64,000 nucleotides of DNA from positions 1 through 64,000 of the forward strand of contig NZ_KB893248.1 in assembly GCF_000374065.1 (NCBI RefSeq), given 5' to 3'. Source of the DNA: Spirosoma luteum DSM 19990. Lineage in GTDB: Bacteria > Bacteroidota > Bacteroidia > Cytophagales > Spirosomataceae. Under the pieces are notes generated by a model, which was not told where the DNA came from, made no database searches, and saw only the letters and a program-made list of their open reading frames with translations. Both the position numbers and the translations under genes were made by a program. Of the stretch, positions 33,434 through 41,730 are shown piece by piece (position 1 is the stretch's first letter; every line of letters begins with the position of its first letter).

Positions 33434-34306
33434 ATGAAACAACGTCTTTCTGCCGGAGTCCTGGCTGGTTTATCTTTTGCCGCCCTCTGGGCTTCGGCCT
33501 CCGTAGCCACCAAATTTGGGGTTCAGTCGGTACACCCGCTCGTACTGGCCAATGTTCGGTTTTTTATTGCAGGGAGTGGTATGCTGCTCTTCGCTTATGG
33601 CATCCAGCGTACCCCAAATGCCTGGCCTACCCGTACCGAGTGGCGACAGCTTACCCTGTTTGCTTTGTTGAATACCACCATTTATCTGGGTGCTTTCGTG
33701 CTGGCCCTCAAGCAGGTTTCGGCGGGAATCGGTAGTTTGTCAACGGCCACTAATCCGCTGTTTATTGCCCTGCTCTCCGCGTTGTGGCTGCGCCGGATAC
33801 CTCGCTGGAACGAAACGGGTGGGTTGATGCTGGGCTTGCTGGGGGTGGCTATTGCCACTTATCCCTTGTTGCAAACCAGTTATGCTACCGTATCGGGCCT
33901 GCTGATTTTACTTGTTGGAATGATTTCTGTTTCGGCGGCTACGGTATACTACGCCAGTATTCAATGGCGGTTGCCGAATCTGGTCATTAATGGCTGGCAG
34001 GTTTTCATCGGTGGTCTGTTGCTGTTGCCATTCACGCTGGTATCGGGGGGCTTTGGCGAATCTGAGTACAACGGTCGTTTTTGGGCATCGGTACTCTGGC
34101 TGATTCTACCCGTGTCGGTGGCGGCTTTGCAGTTGTGGTTCTACCTCATCCGGCAGGACCCCGTCCGGGCTTCACTGTGGCTATTCCTGTGCCCCATTTT
34201 CGGTTTTGCGTATTCGTACGTATTGATGGGAGAACCAATTACCCTGTACACCCTCATCGGCACCACGTTCGTAATTGGTGGGCTGTGGCTGGGACGGAAA
34301 AGGTAA
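33434..34306 (+). CDS. EamA-family drug/metabolite transporter
   Basis: A 290-residue membrane protein with ten predicted helices in two EamA repeats (about 8-140 and 150-285). The start LSAGVLAGLSFAALWASASV, VATKFGVQSVHPLVLANVRF is typical of DMT exporters, and the second repeat ends with AYSYVLMGEPITLYTLIGTT. It probably exports metabolites or amino acids. The degraded antitoxin gene lies upstream and it is followed by a palindromic repeat. Confidence 0.92.
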   Translation: MKQRLSAGVLAGLSFAALWASASVATKFGVQSVHPLVLANVRFFIAGSGMLLFAYGIQRTPNAWPTRTEWRQLTLFALLNTTIYLGAFVLALKQVSAGIGSLSTATNPLFIALLSALWLRRIPRWNETGGLMLGLLGVAIATYPLLQTSYATVSGLLILLVGMISVSAATVYYASIQWRLPNLVINGWQVFIGGLLLLPFTLVSGGFGESEYNGRFWASVLWLILPVSVAALQLWFYLIRQDPVRASLWLFLCPIFGFAYSYVLMGEPITLYTLIGTTFVIGGLWLGRKR

Positions 34307-34310
34307 TGTT

Positions 34311-34369
34311 GGTTCACGGTTGGCTGACGCGCCATACAATTTCGCGTCAGCCAACCATAAGCCATAAGC
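34311..34369. repeat. Palindromic intergenic repeat, copy 2
   Basis: GGTTGGCTGACGCG (34318-34331) and its exact complement (34343-34356) form a 14-bp stem with an 11-base loop, inside a longer imperfect palindrome. The layout and sequence match the repeat at 14144-14203, also between convergent genes. Confidence 0.7.
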
Positions 34370-34375
34370 TAATCC

Positions 34376-35317
34376 TCACTGCTTTACCACCGTCATTTCG
34401 ACCCGTCGGTTGAGTTGGCGGGTAGCTTCGCGGTTGTTGCTGGCAATGGGGCGCGTTGGGCCGTAGCCGCGCGTGGTAATCCGACCGGATGCGATACCAT
34501 TTTTCACCAGATAATCCTTCACTACCTCAACGCGCTGCTTGGAAAGTTGTAGGTTCTTGTCAAAGTCACCCTGATTGTCGGTATGCCCCGCCAGTTCAAT
34601 TTCTGTCGTTGGATGGTCGCGCATGAACCCCAATAGCTGGTCCAGAGCGGGCTGTGCTTCAGGGAGCAACTCCGGCTGGCTCTGCACGAACTGTAGAGCC
34701 TGTAGCTGGGTAGCTTTACCCACAGGAGCCACAACGAGGGGCGGTGTGTAAATTACCTTCGCATCGAGCGTTTTAGGTGGCGCCACGCGGGCATTATCAG
34801 CGCTGGAGCCGCTGGACGCTACGGTCTGTTCAGTGACCGGTGGTGTTGCGGCAGGAGTCGTTCTCGCCGGCGTTGAGGCAACAGCAGGGGTGGGGACGGA
34901 TGGTGAAGAAGGGGCAATTATTTTCTGGACAGAAGACGCACTCTGACGAAATAGAAGCGTAGGCTTTCGCTTCAGCCGATAGGCCTTCTCAGAGGTAAAC
35001 ATCACCTGCTCATCCAGCGCAATGTAGCCCGCTGCTTTAACGGTGAAAATATAGGATTTCCTGGAATCCAGTGTCAGTGAGTAATCCCCATTCGCATTCG
35101 TGACCTGCTGGTCACGAACGATTCCATCTTCGCTTTTCGCCAGGATGGTGGCTCCCATAACTGCCGTTTTCGTCTGCGCATCCTGAATGGAGCCTTCCAC
35201 TGTTGTTCTTCCTTCTACAGGGGCAGCCTGTTGGCCGGTTTGTCCCAAAACCACCGGGGATACCAGATTAGTCAGGTATAGAGCCCCGCCAATTAATACG
35301 TATTTCGTCCAATTCAT
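34376..35317 (-). CDS. OmpA-family protein with a carboxypeptidase-regulatory-like domain
   Basis: A 313-residue exported protein. After the signal (about 1-25) comes a beta-sandwich domain of the carboxypeptidase-D type (about 38-110, VEGSIQDAQTKTAVMGATIL and NANGDYSLTLDSRKSYIFTV), then a Ser/Pro/Thr-rich linker (about 120-190), and an OmpA-like domain (about 205-313) with TEIELAGHTDNQGDFDKNLQ, and LSKQRVEVVKDYLVKNGI, which binds peptidoglycan. It is divergent from the next gene, with a palindromic region between them. Confidence 0.9.
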   Translation of the reverse strand: MNWTKYVLIGGALYLTNLVSPVVLGQTGQQAAPVEGRTTVEGSIQDAQTKTAVMGATILAKSEDGIVRDQQVTNANGDYSLTLDSRKSYIFTVKAAGYIALDEQVMFTSEKAYRLKRKPTLLFRQSASSVQKIIAPSSPSVPTPAVASTPARTTPAATPPVTEQTVASSGSSADNARVAPPKTLDAKVIYTPPLVVAPVGKATQLQALQFVQSQPELLPEAQPALDQLLGFMRDHPTTEIELAGHTDNQGDFDKNLQLSKQRVEVVKDYLVKNGIASGRITTRGYGPTRPIASNNREATRQLNRRVEMTVVKQ

Positions 35318-35388
35318 ATTGTAAAGGCAACGTAAATAGGGCGCTTAAAAGTGTCTTTACAGCTGTAAAAGTTACCCAGCTGGCTATT

Positions 35389-35424
35389 CCCGAAAAGAGT
35401 ACATTCTATTGTACTTTTTTCGGG
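35389..35424. promoter_or_regulatory. 15-bp inverted repeat in a divergent promoter region
   Basis: CCCGAAAAGAGTACA (35389-35403) and TGTACTTTTTTCGGG (35410-35424) pair in 14 of 15 positions plus a G-T wobble, with a six-base loop. Because the flanking genes diverge it is unlikely to be a terminator and more likely an operator or a stable leader RNA. Confidence 0.55.
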
Positions 35425-35494
35425 GCAAAACTACAATTAATGCACTGATTTTCAGTATATTGTGTAGGTAAAATAATTAACCAAAAATGAACGT

Positions 35495-35510
35495 GAAAAA
35501 GCTCTTTTTC
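35495..35510. promoter_or_regulatory. Palindrome just before an unknown gene
   Basis: GAAAAAG, CT, CTTTTTC is a perfect palindrome with a two-base centre, ending 11 bases before the ATG at 35522. It would overlap the ribosome binding region and could be a regulator site. Confidence 0.45.
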
Positions 35511-35521
35511 GTTAATAAAAT

Positions 35522-36601
35522 ATGACACAGATAACCAACGCATCGATGCACTCCCCGAACGTTCAGGCACCTTCTGCACCGGCTTCTACGGGCAATATGC
35601 CACTTGATGACAGCTGGCGGAAATCTATTCCGGCGCAGGTGTTTCTGAACCATTTTTTTGCGATGGATTACCATATCCATAACCAGAATGACCTGTTTGA
35701 CATCGTCAAATTCCCCGTATTCAAGCAATTCTACGGACGCGTTACGGACGAGACGCGGAAGGCACTGGAAAAGTTGTTACTCAATAGCTGGAGCGCCGAG
35801 TACGCACTTCGTATTACGCCCGTTGTCAATGACGAGCAATACCTGCAAAGTTCGCTGCACTGGACCTTTCCGCAGGCTTACTACAGTGCCCTGTTCAGCG
35901 CGCGGGCCTTCCTGGCGGTGCAGGGGATTACCGTTAGCAACGAAGAGTTGATCCGCAAGCGCGTGGGCAACATGGTTGTGCGGGGCTACTATCCCCCATC
36001 CATTGGGTACTATGCCCTTGGTCCAATCAACAATTACCGCATTCAGCGGCTGCCAATGGCCAAACGCTTTAGCGTAGCAACCAAAAACGATCTGCTATTG
36101 CCCTCCCGGGAGGGTTTCGTGCAGGTCGAACTGGCACAGTTCCTGAAAACCACCCGCGATCAGCGCGTAAAAACCCTGCGGAACGTGATTCAGAATAATC
36201 CCAAAACGGCGTTGCGCAGCCTAAAAACCGGCGAGATTCTGCAAAAATTCAGCGTGGAGCAGTATAAGCAATTAGCTAAACAAATTGGCTACACCACGTA
36301 CTTCGATATGCTGAGCCGGTTGCGTATTTCATCCACGAACCGGGAGATTGAACGCTTTGTCGATTCGGAGATTGATGTGAAACTGTTCCACCAAAGTCTG
36401 GTCAATATCGTGGCTCACGTCAATTCCGTACACGAAGCCTACATTGCCAAGGCGCTGGGTATTCAGGGCTATCGGCAATTGGTGGCCAAACTCCCCGCCT
36501 ATTTACAGGAGAGTTTCGTTCGGGATCGGATGAATACCATCATCACTCCCATGCTGACCCCGGAGCAGTCGTTGCCCACCGACATGCGCATGGCGGCTTA
36601 A
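35522..36601 (+). CDS. Unrecognised 359-residue protein
   Basis: A soluble protein with no signal peptide. The first 30 residues are Ser/Pro/Ala-rich and probably disordered. Residues about 110-135 (HWTFPQAYYSALFSARAFLA) resemble the helix used in HEPN-type nucleotide- or RNA-binding proteins, but the catalytic R-x4-6-H motif of HEPN nucleases was not found. The rest is mostly helical, with a basic stretch near 155-235. No family was recognised. It is a single-gene unit between a palindromic promoter region and a strong terminator. A function cannot be assigned. Confidence 0.85.
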   Translation: MTQITNASMHSPNVQAPSAPASTGNMPLDDSWRKSIPAQVFLNHFFAMDYHIHNQNDLFDIVKFPVFKQFYGRVTDETRKALEKLLLNSWSAEYALRITPVVNDEQYLQSSLHWTFPQAYYSALFSARAFLAVQGITVSNEELIRKRVGNMVVRGYYPPSIGYYALGPINNYRIQRLPMAKRFSVATKNDLLLPSREGFVQVELAQFLKTTRDQRVKTLRNVIQNNPKTALRSLKTGEILQKFSVEQYKQLAKQIGYTTYFDMLSRLRISSTNREIERFVDSEIDVKLFHQSLVNIVAHVNSVHEAYIAKALGIQGYRQLVAKLPAYLQESFVRDRMNTIITPMLTPEQSLPTDMRMAA

Positions 36602-36626
36602 ATAGCAAAACAAGTAATCATCAAGG

Positions 36627-36659
36627 CCCGGTTAGCAAACTTGCTAACCGGGTTTTTTT
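36627..36659 (+). terminator. Strong Rho-independent terminator
   Basis: CCCGGTTAGCAA (36627-36638) pairs perfectly with 36641-36652 and runs straight into seven T residues. It ends the transcript of the unknown gene. Confidence 0.9.
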
Positions 36660-36755
36660 GTGATTGATCATTGTACTCTTTACCGTTTACACACTTTTCC
36701 GGGCTTTGAAAAGCGAAAAATGTAAACTTGCTTACTAAACCTCATCGTAGCGCCC

Positions 36756-37751
36756 ATGAAAAAGAGACTCCTTAAAATTGCACTGTTCGTCGTTGCTGGG
36801 TTCGTGCTATTTGCTGGTGTAGCACTGGCTTACGTAAAATGGGCGTTGCCTGATGTTGGCCCGGCTCCCGAACTAACGATTAATCCAACAGTGACCCAGG
36901 TAGCGCACGGCAAGTATTTGGCGCATCACGTGGCCGCTTGCGTCGATTGCCACTCGACCCGTGATTTTACCCGGTTTACCGGTCCACTAGTTCCGGGAAC
37001 GGAAGGGATGGGTGGTGAGAAATTTTCCCGCGAAATGGGTTTTCCCGGTGTTTTCTACGCCCGTAACCTAACCCCAGCCAGCCTGGGTACCTGGACCGAT
37101 GGTGAAATTTTTCGGGCTATCACTACGGGCGTCAGCCGGGATGGAAGTGCGCTGTTTCCGGTGATGCCCTACAAAAGTTATGCGCAGATGGATCCCAGCG
37201 ATATAAAAGACATCATCGCCTACCTGCGCACCTTAAAGCCGATTCCCAACAAAATACCACCGGCTGAACCCGATTTCCCGATGAATTTTATCCTTAATAC
37301 GATTCCGGCTAAAATTGACGCGGGGAAACGACCTGATACAACGGACCGAATCGCTTATGGCAAATACATCACCACATTTGCCTCCTGCGGGGAATGCCAT
37401 ACGCCTGTAAACGAACAGGGACAACCGCTGCCGGGTATGGCTATGGCAGGTGGTCGCGGGTTTCCGATGCCAACGGGCCTAGTACGCTCTATGAATATCA
37501 CCCCCGCCAAATCGGGCATTGGCACCTGGACGAAAGCGGCATTCATTGCCCGGTTCAAAGCGTATGCCGGTGAACAGGGTGAGCCGCCTGCCGTTCGTGA
37601 TGCCGATTTTAATTCTATCATGCCCTGGACCATGTACGCCGACATGACCGAGCAGGACCTGGGGGCTATCTACGATTATTTGCATACGGTGGCACCGGTT
37701 GAGAACAAGGTAGAGCGGTTTACACCTGCTAACAAGGTGGCAGCCAACTGA
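36756..37751 (+). CDS. Membrane-anchored dihaem cytochrome c
   Basis: A 331-residue protein with an N-terminal anchor or signal (LLKIALFVVAGFVLFAGVAL) and two c-type haem sites, CVDCH (about residue 62-66) and CGECH (about 212-216). Each lies in a cytochrome-c-like domain with a distal Met candidate in PVMPYKSYAQM and SIMPWTMYADM. The pairing of two haem domains resembles periplasmic electron carriers or cytochrome subunits of alcohol/aldehyde dehydrogenases. No dehydrogenase gene is adjacent, so the redox partner is unknown. Confidence 0.92.
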   Translation: MKKRLLKIALFVVAGFVLFAGVALAYVKWALPDVGPAPELTINPTVTQVAHGKYLAHHVAACVDCHSTRDFTRFTGPLVPGTEGMGGEKFSREMGFPGVFYARNLTPASLGTWTDGEIFRAITTGVSRDGSALFPVMPYKSYAQMDPSDIKDIIAYLRTLKPIPNKIPPAEPDFPMNFILNTIPAKIDAGKRPDTTDRIAYGKYITTFASCGECHTPVNEQGQPLPGMAMAGGRGFPMPTGLVRSMNITPAKSGIGTWTKAAFIARFKAYAGEQGEPPAVRDADFNSIMPWTMYADMTEQDLGAIYDYLHTVAPVENKVERFTPANKVAAN

Positions 37752-37767
37752 CTACATCCTGTCCTCG

Positions 37768-37840
37768 CCGGCAGGGAGGGATTCGAAAAATCCGGTGAGC
37801 AATTCCCTCCCTACCGGGGAGGGTTAGGGTGGGGTATTAG
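37768..37840. repeat. Inverted repeat followed by a GGGTTAGGGTGGGG-type stretch
   Basis: CCGGCAGGGAGGGA (37768-37781) and TCCCTCCCTACCGG (37804-37817) pair in 13 of 14 positions. The adjoining sequence (GGGGAGGGTTAGGGTGGGG) is the same as a motif dispersed in many bacterial genomes. It separates the cytochrome from a convergent gene and may act as a terminator. Confidence 0.6.
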
Positions 37841-37873
37841 CGTATAATCCGGTAGTAGTTGCGGACAATACCT

Positions 37874-38677
37874 CTACCGGGTCAGCAACCCGGCGTCGAG
37901 TACAAATTGGGCACCGGTGACGTAGCGGGCACCGTCCGATACCAGATACAGCACCATAGCCGATACATCCTCCGGTTCAACCCACGGAACGGGCAGCAGA
38001 TTGCCCGCCGAGCGTTCGGCAATGGCCTGGGTCGTGGTACCTTCCAGCGCGGCCAGTCCATCATTCATGGGTGTATTTACCCCAGTCGGATGGATGGAAT
38101 TGACGCGAATGTGGTAGGGAGCCAGTTCGATAGCCCACGATTTGGTTAGCCCCACCAGCCCCCATTTGGACGCTGCGTAGTGACTCAGGCGGTTCATACC
38201 CCGCAACCCGGCAATGCTAGAATTGTTAATAATGACCCCCGACTGTTGCTGAATCATAACGGGGATTACCCGGCGTGCCACCAGCCAGGCCCCTTTCAGG
38301 TTAATATCCAGCATACTATCCCATTCTTCTTCGGTGAGTTCGTGCGCCAGTCCGTACGCGCAGATACCGGCATTATTGAACAGAATATCGATTCGCCCGA
38401 AGGCTGCCATTACCTGCTCCACGGCGTCGCGCACGTCGGTATCCCGCCGAACGTCGCCTTTGATGGGGAGGCAACGGGCACCCAGGGCTTCAATGTCGTG
38501 CTGCAACGAGGTTAACTCGTCGGACGAGCCGAAGGAATAGGCTGGGTAAGGCAGGTCTTTAGCCACGTCGAAGGCCAGTATATTGACCCCTTCTTTGGCT
38601 AAAGCCAGGGCTACGGCACGGCCCTGTCCGTGAGCGGCTCCGGTAATAAACGCTACTTTTCCGGTTAAGTCAGCCAT
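37874..38677 (-). CDS. SDR-family oxidoreductase resembling mycofactocin-coupled enzymes
   Basis: A 267-residue NAD(P)-dependent dehydrogenase with the Rossmann motif TGAAHGQGRAVALALAKEGV, the NAG motif NNAGICAYG and catalytic Tyr-x-x-x-Lys in SHYAASKWGL. The segment AFDVAKDLPYPAYSFGSSDE lies where mycofactocin-coupled SDRs carry their insertion, which hides a nicotinamide cofactor. That resemblance does not prove mycofactocin use, and no mycofactocin genes are present. It overlaps the next upstream gene by eight bases and is co-transcribed with it. Confidence 0.88.
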   Translation of the reverse strand: MADLTGKVAFITGAAHGQGRAVALALAKEGVNILAFDVAKDLPYPAYSFGSSDELTSLQHDIEALGARCLPIKGDVRRDTDVRDAVEQVMAAFGRIDILFNNAGICAYGLAHELTEEEWDSMLDINLKGAWLVARRVIPVMIQQQSGVIINNSSIAGLRGMNRLSHYAASKWGLVGLTKSWAIELAPYHIRVNSIHPTGVNTPMNDGLAALEGTTTQAIAERSAGNLLPVPWVEPEDVSAMVLYLVSDGARYVTGAQFVLDAGLLTR

Positions 38678-39221
38678 GCGTGGTCGGTTGGGTTAGGGGT
38701 AGGTAAGGAGCGAGGTAATCATCCACCGTCACCTCCAGCACATTATTGAACAGGTTTGTGGCAATCATTTGTCCGGCGAATGCCACCAGCACCACAACTT
38801 CGGAATCATTGAATCGCTGCCGGATTGGGGCGAAAAGTTCGTCTGATATCTCGCCCCTGTTGCGGGCAATGTCGGCTCCAAAGTTCAGCAGGTGCTGCTC
38901 ATCATTGGTCAAGTGCAGGGCCTCGGGTCGTTCGCCGTGTTCGATGATAATTTTCCGGAAGAACGTGGTGCAGACCGGGCAATCATTCGCTTCCGAAACA
39001 GCGTGGGCAAACAGATACGCCGACCGTTTCCCCACAATCCGGATAACGTCGTGGTACAGCGGGTACCACTGCATATACACGGCAAACGCCAGGGGCGAAT
39101 GGCTCAGCGTAGCTTTCATGTTGGTGATGCGCGAGCCGGGGTAATCGGTTATATGCCGTGCCCAGGCCGTTTTTAACTCGTCGGGAGCCTCAGCGTCAGG
39201 AAGGGGGTGAATACGGGGCAT
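38670..39221 (-). CDS. Carboxymuconolactone decarboxylase-family protein
   Basis: A 183-residue AhpD-like protein. The helix with EANDCPVCTTFF holds the CxxC pair of the AhpD fold; the position three residues on, usually His, is Phe here, so the peroxidase relay is not complete. The protein's end overlaps the following SDR gene's start by eight bases, implying translational coupling and a joint function, perhaps oxidation of a small cyclic or hydroxylated substrate. The substrate is unknown. Confidence 0.85.
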   Translation of the reverse strand: MPRIHPLPDAEAPDELKTAWARHITDYPGSRITNMKATLSHSPLAFAVYMQWYPLYHDVIRIVGKRSAYLFAHAVSEANDCPVCTTFFRKIIIEHGERPEALHLTNDEQHLLNFGADIARNRGEISDELFAPIRQRFNDSEVVVLVAFAGQMIATNLFNNVLEVTVDDYLAPYLPLTQPTTHG

Positions 39222-39242
39222 AGGAGAAGGCCTTTGGAAAGA

Positions 39243-40499
39243 TTATTGACTGAGTGACCAGCGGGTGAGCCGTTCCCCCGCCTGTAAGAGCGTTTCATCG
39301 TCTTTAGCAAAACAGAAGCGCAGAATTTTATGGTCGATTCGCTCGTGGTAGAACACCGATACCGGAATGGATGCTACGCCAATATCGTGGGTCAGGCGGA
39401 TGGCTAAATCATAATCTGGCTCATCGGTAATGCCGGCGTACGAAACGTTTTGGAAAAAGGTGCCTTCCGAGGGCACAAACTGAAAACGTGACTGGCGGAT
39501 TGACTGCAAAAATAAATCGCGTTTGCGCTGGTAGAAGGCCGGAAGGGCTTCGTACGGGGCGGGGTCCTGCAGGTATTCAGCCAGCGCGTACTGCATGGGT
39601 GTCGATACGCTGAACGTAACAAACTGGTGTACCTTCCGAAACTCAGCCGTTAGGTTAGCCGGGGCCAAGCAGTAGCCGATTTTCCAGCCAGTTGTATGAA
39701 ATGTTTTGCCGAATGAGCCGACAACAAATGTCCGTTCGCGCAGTAACGGTTGTTGCATCAGGGAGTGGTGCGTCCGTTCATCGAAGATAATATGTTCGTA
39801 CACCTCATCGCTGATAACGAACAGGTTATACTTCTGAACTATCCCGGCCAGTTGATTCAGGTCGTCAGCCGACCAGACGTAGCCGGTCGGGTTGTGGGGA
39901 GTATTAACGATAATTAGCCGGGTGCGCTCCGTAATCTTTCCCCGAACCACATCCCAGTCGATGGCTGAACCGGGCGTATCCACGCGGGGCGCATCCACCG
40001 CATCGGCGGGGATGCAGCCTTCTGACCGGCCGGGCGAATTCAGCGATACAAATACCGGTTTCCCGCCCGACAGTTCAATAGCGGGTACGTAGCTGTCATA
40101 GGCTGGTTCAAACACAATAACTTCGTCCGGTCCGGCACCCCGCGGTCCGGCGTTCCGGTCGGGCTGCACTACGGTTGTGATGGCCGCATAGATGGCTTCA
40201 GTAGCCCCGGTGGTTACGGTGATTTCCGTTTCGGGGTTATAAGTAACGTTGTAACACCGGGCCGTTTTCTGCGCGATGGCTTCCCGCAGAACCGGTACAC
40301 CCGGCATCGGTGCGTACTGGTTGTACCCATCCCGCATGGCCTTGGCAACCAGCTCAATCAGCACCGGGTCGGTGTTGAAATTGGGATACCCCTGCGAGAG
40401 ATTCAGCGCGCCTGTATCAGCGGCTAATTTCGACATGACGGTGAAAATAGTCGTGCCCACCTGGGGAAGTTTGGACGGGAATGCCTGGGTAGTCTGCAT
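39243..40499 (-). CDS. PLP-dependent aminotransferase class I/II (methionine/kynurenine aminotransferase type)
   Basis: From the ATG at 40497-40499 the protein has 418 residues; the frame extends to a TTG at 40529. It shows the fold-type-I aminotransferase pattern: LNLSQGYPNFNTD, TTGATEAIYAAI, NTPHNPTGYVW, VISDEVYEHIIF and SFGKTFHTTGWKIGY with the PLP lysine (in SFGKTF). The combination resembles YbdL and kynurenine aminotransferases of Bacteroidota. It would transfer an amino group from an aromatic or sulphur amino acid. It lies after the ferrochelatase gene, with a terminator between them. Confidence 0.9.
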   Translation of the reverse strand: MQTTQAFPSKLPQVGTTIFTVMSKLAADTGALNLSQGYPNFNTDPVLIELVAKAMRDGYNQYAPMPGVPVLREAIAQKTARCYNVTYNPETEITVTTGATEAIYAAITTVVQPDRNAGPRGAGPDEVIVFEPAYDSYVPAIELSGGKPVFVSLNSPGRSEGCIPADAVDAPRVDTPGSAIDWDVVRGKITERTRLIIVNTPHNPTGYVWSADDLNQLAGIVQKYNLFVISDEVYEHIIFDERTHHSLMQQPLLRERTFVVGSFGKTFHTTGWKIGYCLAPANLTAEFRKVHQFVTFSVSTPMQYALAEYLQDPAPYEALPAFYQRKRDLFLQSIRQSRFQFVPSEGTFFQNVSYAGITDEPDYDLAIRLTHDIGVASIPVSVFYHERIDHKILRFCFAKDDETLLQAGERLTRWSLSQ

Positions 40500-40543
40500 A
40501 AAAAGTTGGTGATCGCTACTGTTCAGCAAAGTAAGGCAATGAA

Positions 40544-40574
40544 AAGCCCGCTCTTTACTTAAAGAAGCGGGCTT
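40544..40574 (-). terminator. Terminator after the ferrochelatase gene
   Basis: AAGCCCGCT (40544-40552) pairs with 40566-40574. On the minus strand it lies about 20 bases after the hemH stop and before the aminotransferase start. Confidence 0.75.
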
Positions 40575-40592
40575 ATGAGGATAAAAATCCGA

Positions 40593-41654
40593 TCAGGCAT
40601 TGGTGACGAGATCAACCAGCGTCTCAATCCAGATGGGGCTATCGTTCAGGCTCTCGACGAGCTGCCAGTGCTTGCCTCCCGCTTCTTCAAATAGCTCCTT
40701 GTATTCCACACCTACTTCAATAGTTGTCTCCAGACAATCGGCTACGAAAGCGGGCGAGAAAGCCAGTACACTGTTGATGCCGTTACCCGGCATGGTTTTA
40801 ATCACATCGTCGGTATACGGCTTAATCCAAGGGTCATTCCCCAGCCGTGACTGAAAGGAAGTGGTGTATTTACCTTCGGGAATATTCAGTGCCCGCACCA
40901 GCAGGCGGGTCGTTTCAAAACATTGCGCCCGGTAGCAGTGCTGATTCATAGCGTGCAGCGTGCCGCAGCAATCATTGAACTGGCAAACCGTTTTCGTCAC
41001 ATCCCCCTTCCGGATCTGCCGTTCGGGCAGGCCGTGGTAGCTGAACAGAAAGTGGTCGTAGTCGTAGGCAGCCATGTACTTACGGGCAATCCGGGCAAAC
41101 CCTTCAATAAAGCCCGGATGGTCCAGAAACCGGTTGACGAACCGAATAGCCGGTATCACCTGCCAGTCTTTAACGATATTCATCACCTTCTGGTAAACGG
41201 AACCCGTTGAGGCTGAGGCATACTGAGGGAAAAACGGCACCACTACAATAGTTGTCAACCCCATTTGGTGAAAGGCATCCAGACCCGCGTCAATGCTGGG
41301 ACTCTGGTAGCGCATGGCCAGTTTCACCACGTAGTCATCGCCCAGTGCTTTCTGTAAATCCTGCTCTACAACATGGCCGTAGTACTTCAGCGGGGAACCC
41401 GTATCCTGCCAGAGTTCCCGGTAGATTTTGGCCGATTTTGGTGCACGAAACGGGGCAATAATACCGTTTACGAGCGCAAAACGGGGCGTAGCCGGTATGT
41501 CGATTACCCGGCCATCCATCAAAAACTCACGCAGGTATTTACGAACATCCGGCACCGAGGGGCTGTCGGGCGTGCCGAGGTTTACGATCAGAACGCCCGT
41601 TTTTCCTACTGATTTTTGGGTAGCAACCGGCGGTTTTAAAGCAGAAACTTCCAT
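40593..41654 (-). CDS. hemH: Ferrochelatase
   Basis: A 353-residue enzyme that inserts iron into protoporphyrin IX, the last step of haem synthesis. The N-terminus has a short extension, then VLIVNLGTPDSPSVPDVRKY. The catalytic His is in LFSYHGLPERQIRKGD (about 205-220). A cluster of cysteines (DCCGTLHAMNQHCYRAQC) is present, with spacing like that in some ferrochelatases that bind a [2Fe-2S] centre, but this is not certain. Haem supply fits the cytochrome gene in the region. It is read as a single unit. Confidence 0.95.
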   Translation of the reverse strand: MEVSALKPPVATQKSVGKTGVLIVNLGTPDSPSVPDVRKYLREFLMDGRVIDIPATPRFALVNGIIAPFRAPKSAKIYRELWQDTGSPLKYYGHVVEQDLQKALGDDYVVKLAMRYQSPSIDAGLDAFHQMGLTTIVVVPFFPQYASASTGSVYQKVMNIVKDWQVIPAIRFVNRFLDHPGFIEGFARIARKYMAAYDYDHFLFSYHGLPERQIRKGDVTKTVCQFNDCCGTLHAMNQHCYRAQCFETTRLLVRALNIPEGKYTTSFQSRLGNDPWIKPYTDDVIKTMPGNGINSVLAFSPAFVADCLETTIEVGVEYKELFEEAGGKHWQLVESLNDSPIWIETLVDLVTNA

Positions 41655-41693
41655 GAAAAAAGCAACAGTAAGTTGAACGGCTTGGTTTTAATT

Positions 41694-41726
41694 AAACCCG
41701 GAAGACCTTCAGGATCTGCCGGGTTT
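41694..41726 (-). terminator. Terminator after the lipoprotein gene
   Basis: AAACCCGG (41694-41701) and CCGGGTTT (41719-41726) form an 8-bp stem. On the minus strand it follows the stop of the lipoprotein gene (41731) at once. Confidence 0.7.
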
Positions 41727-41730
41727 TTAC

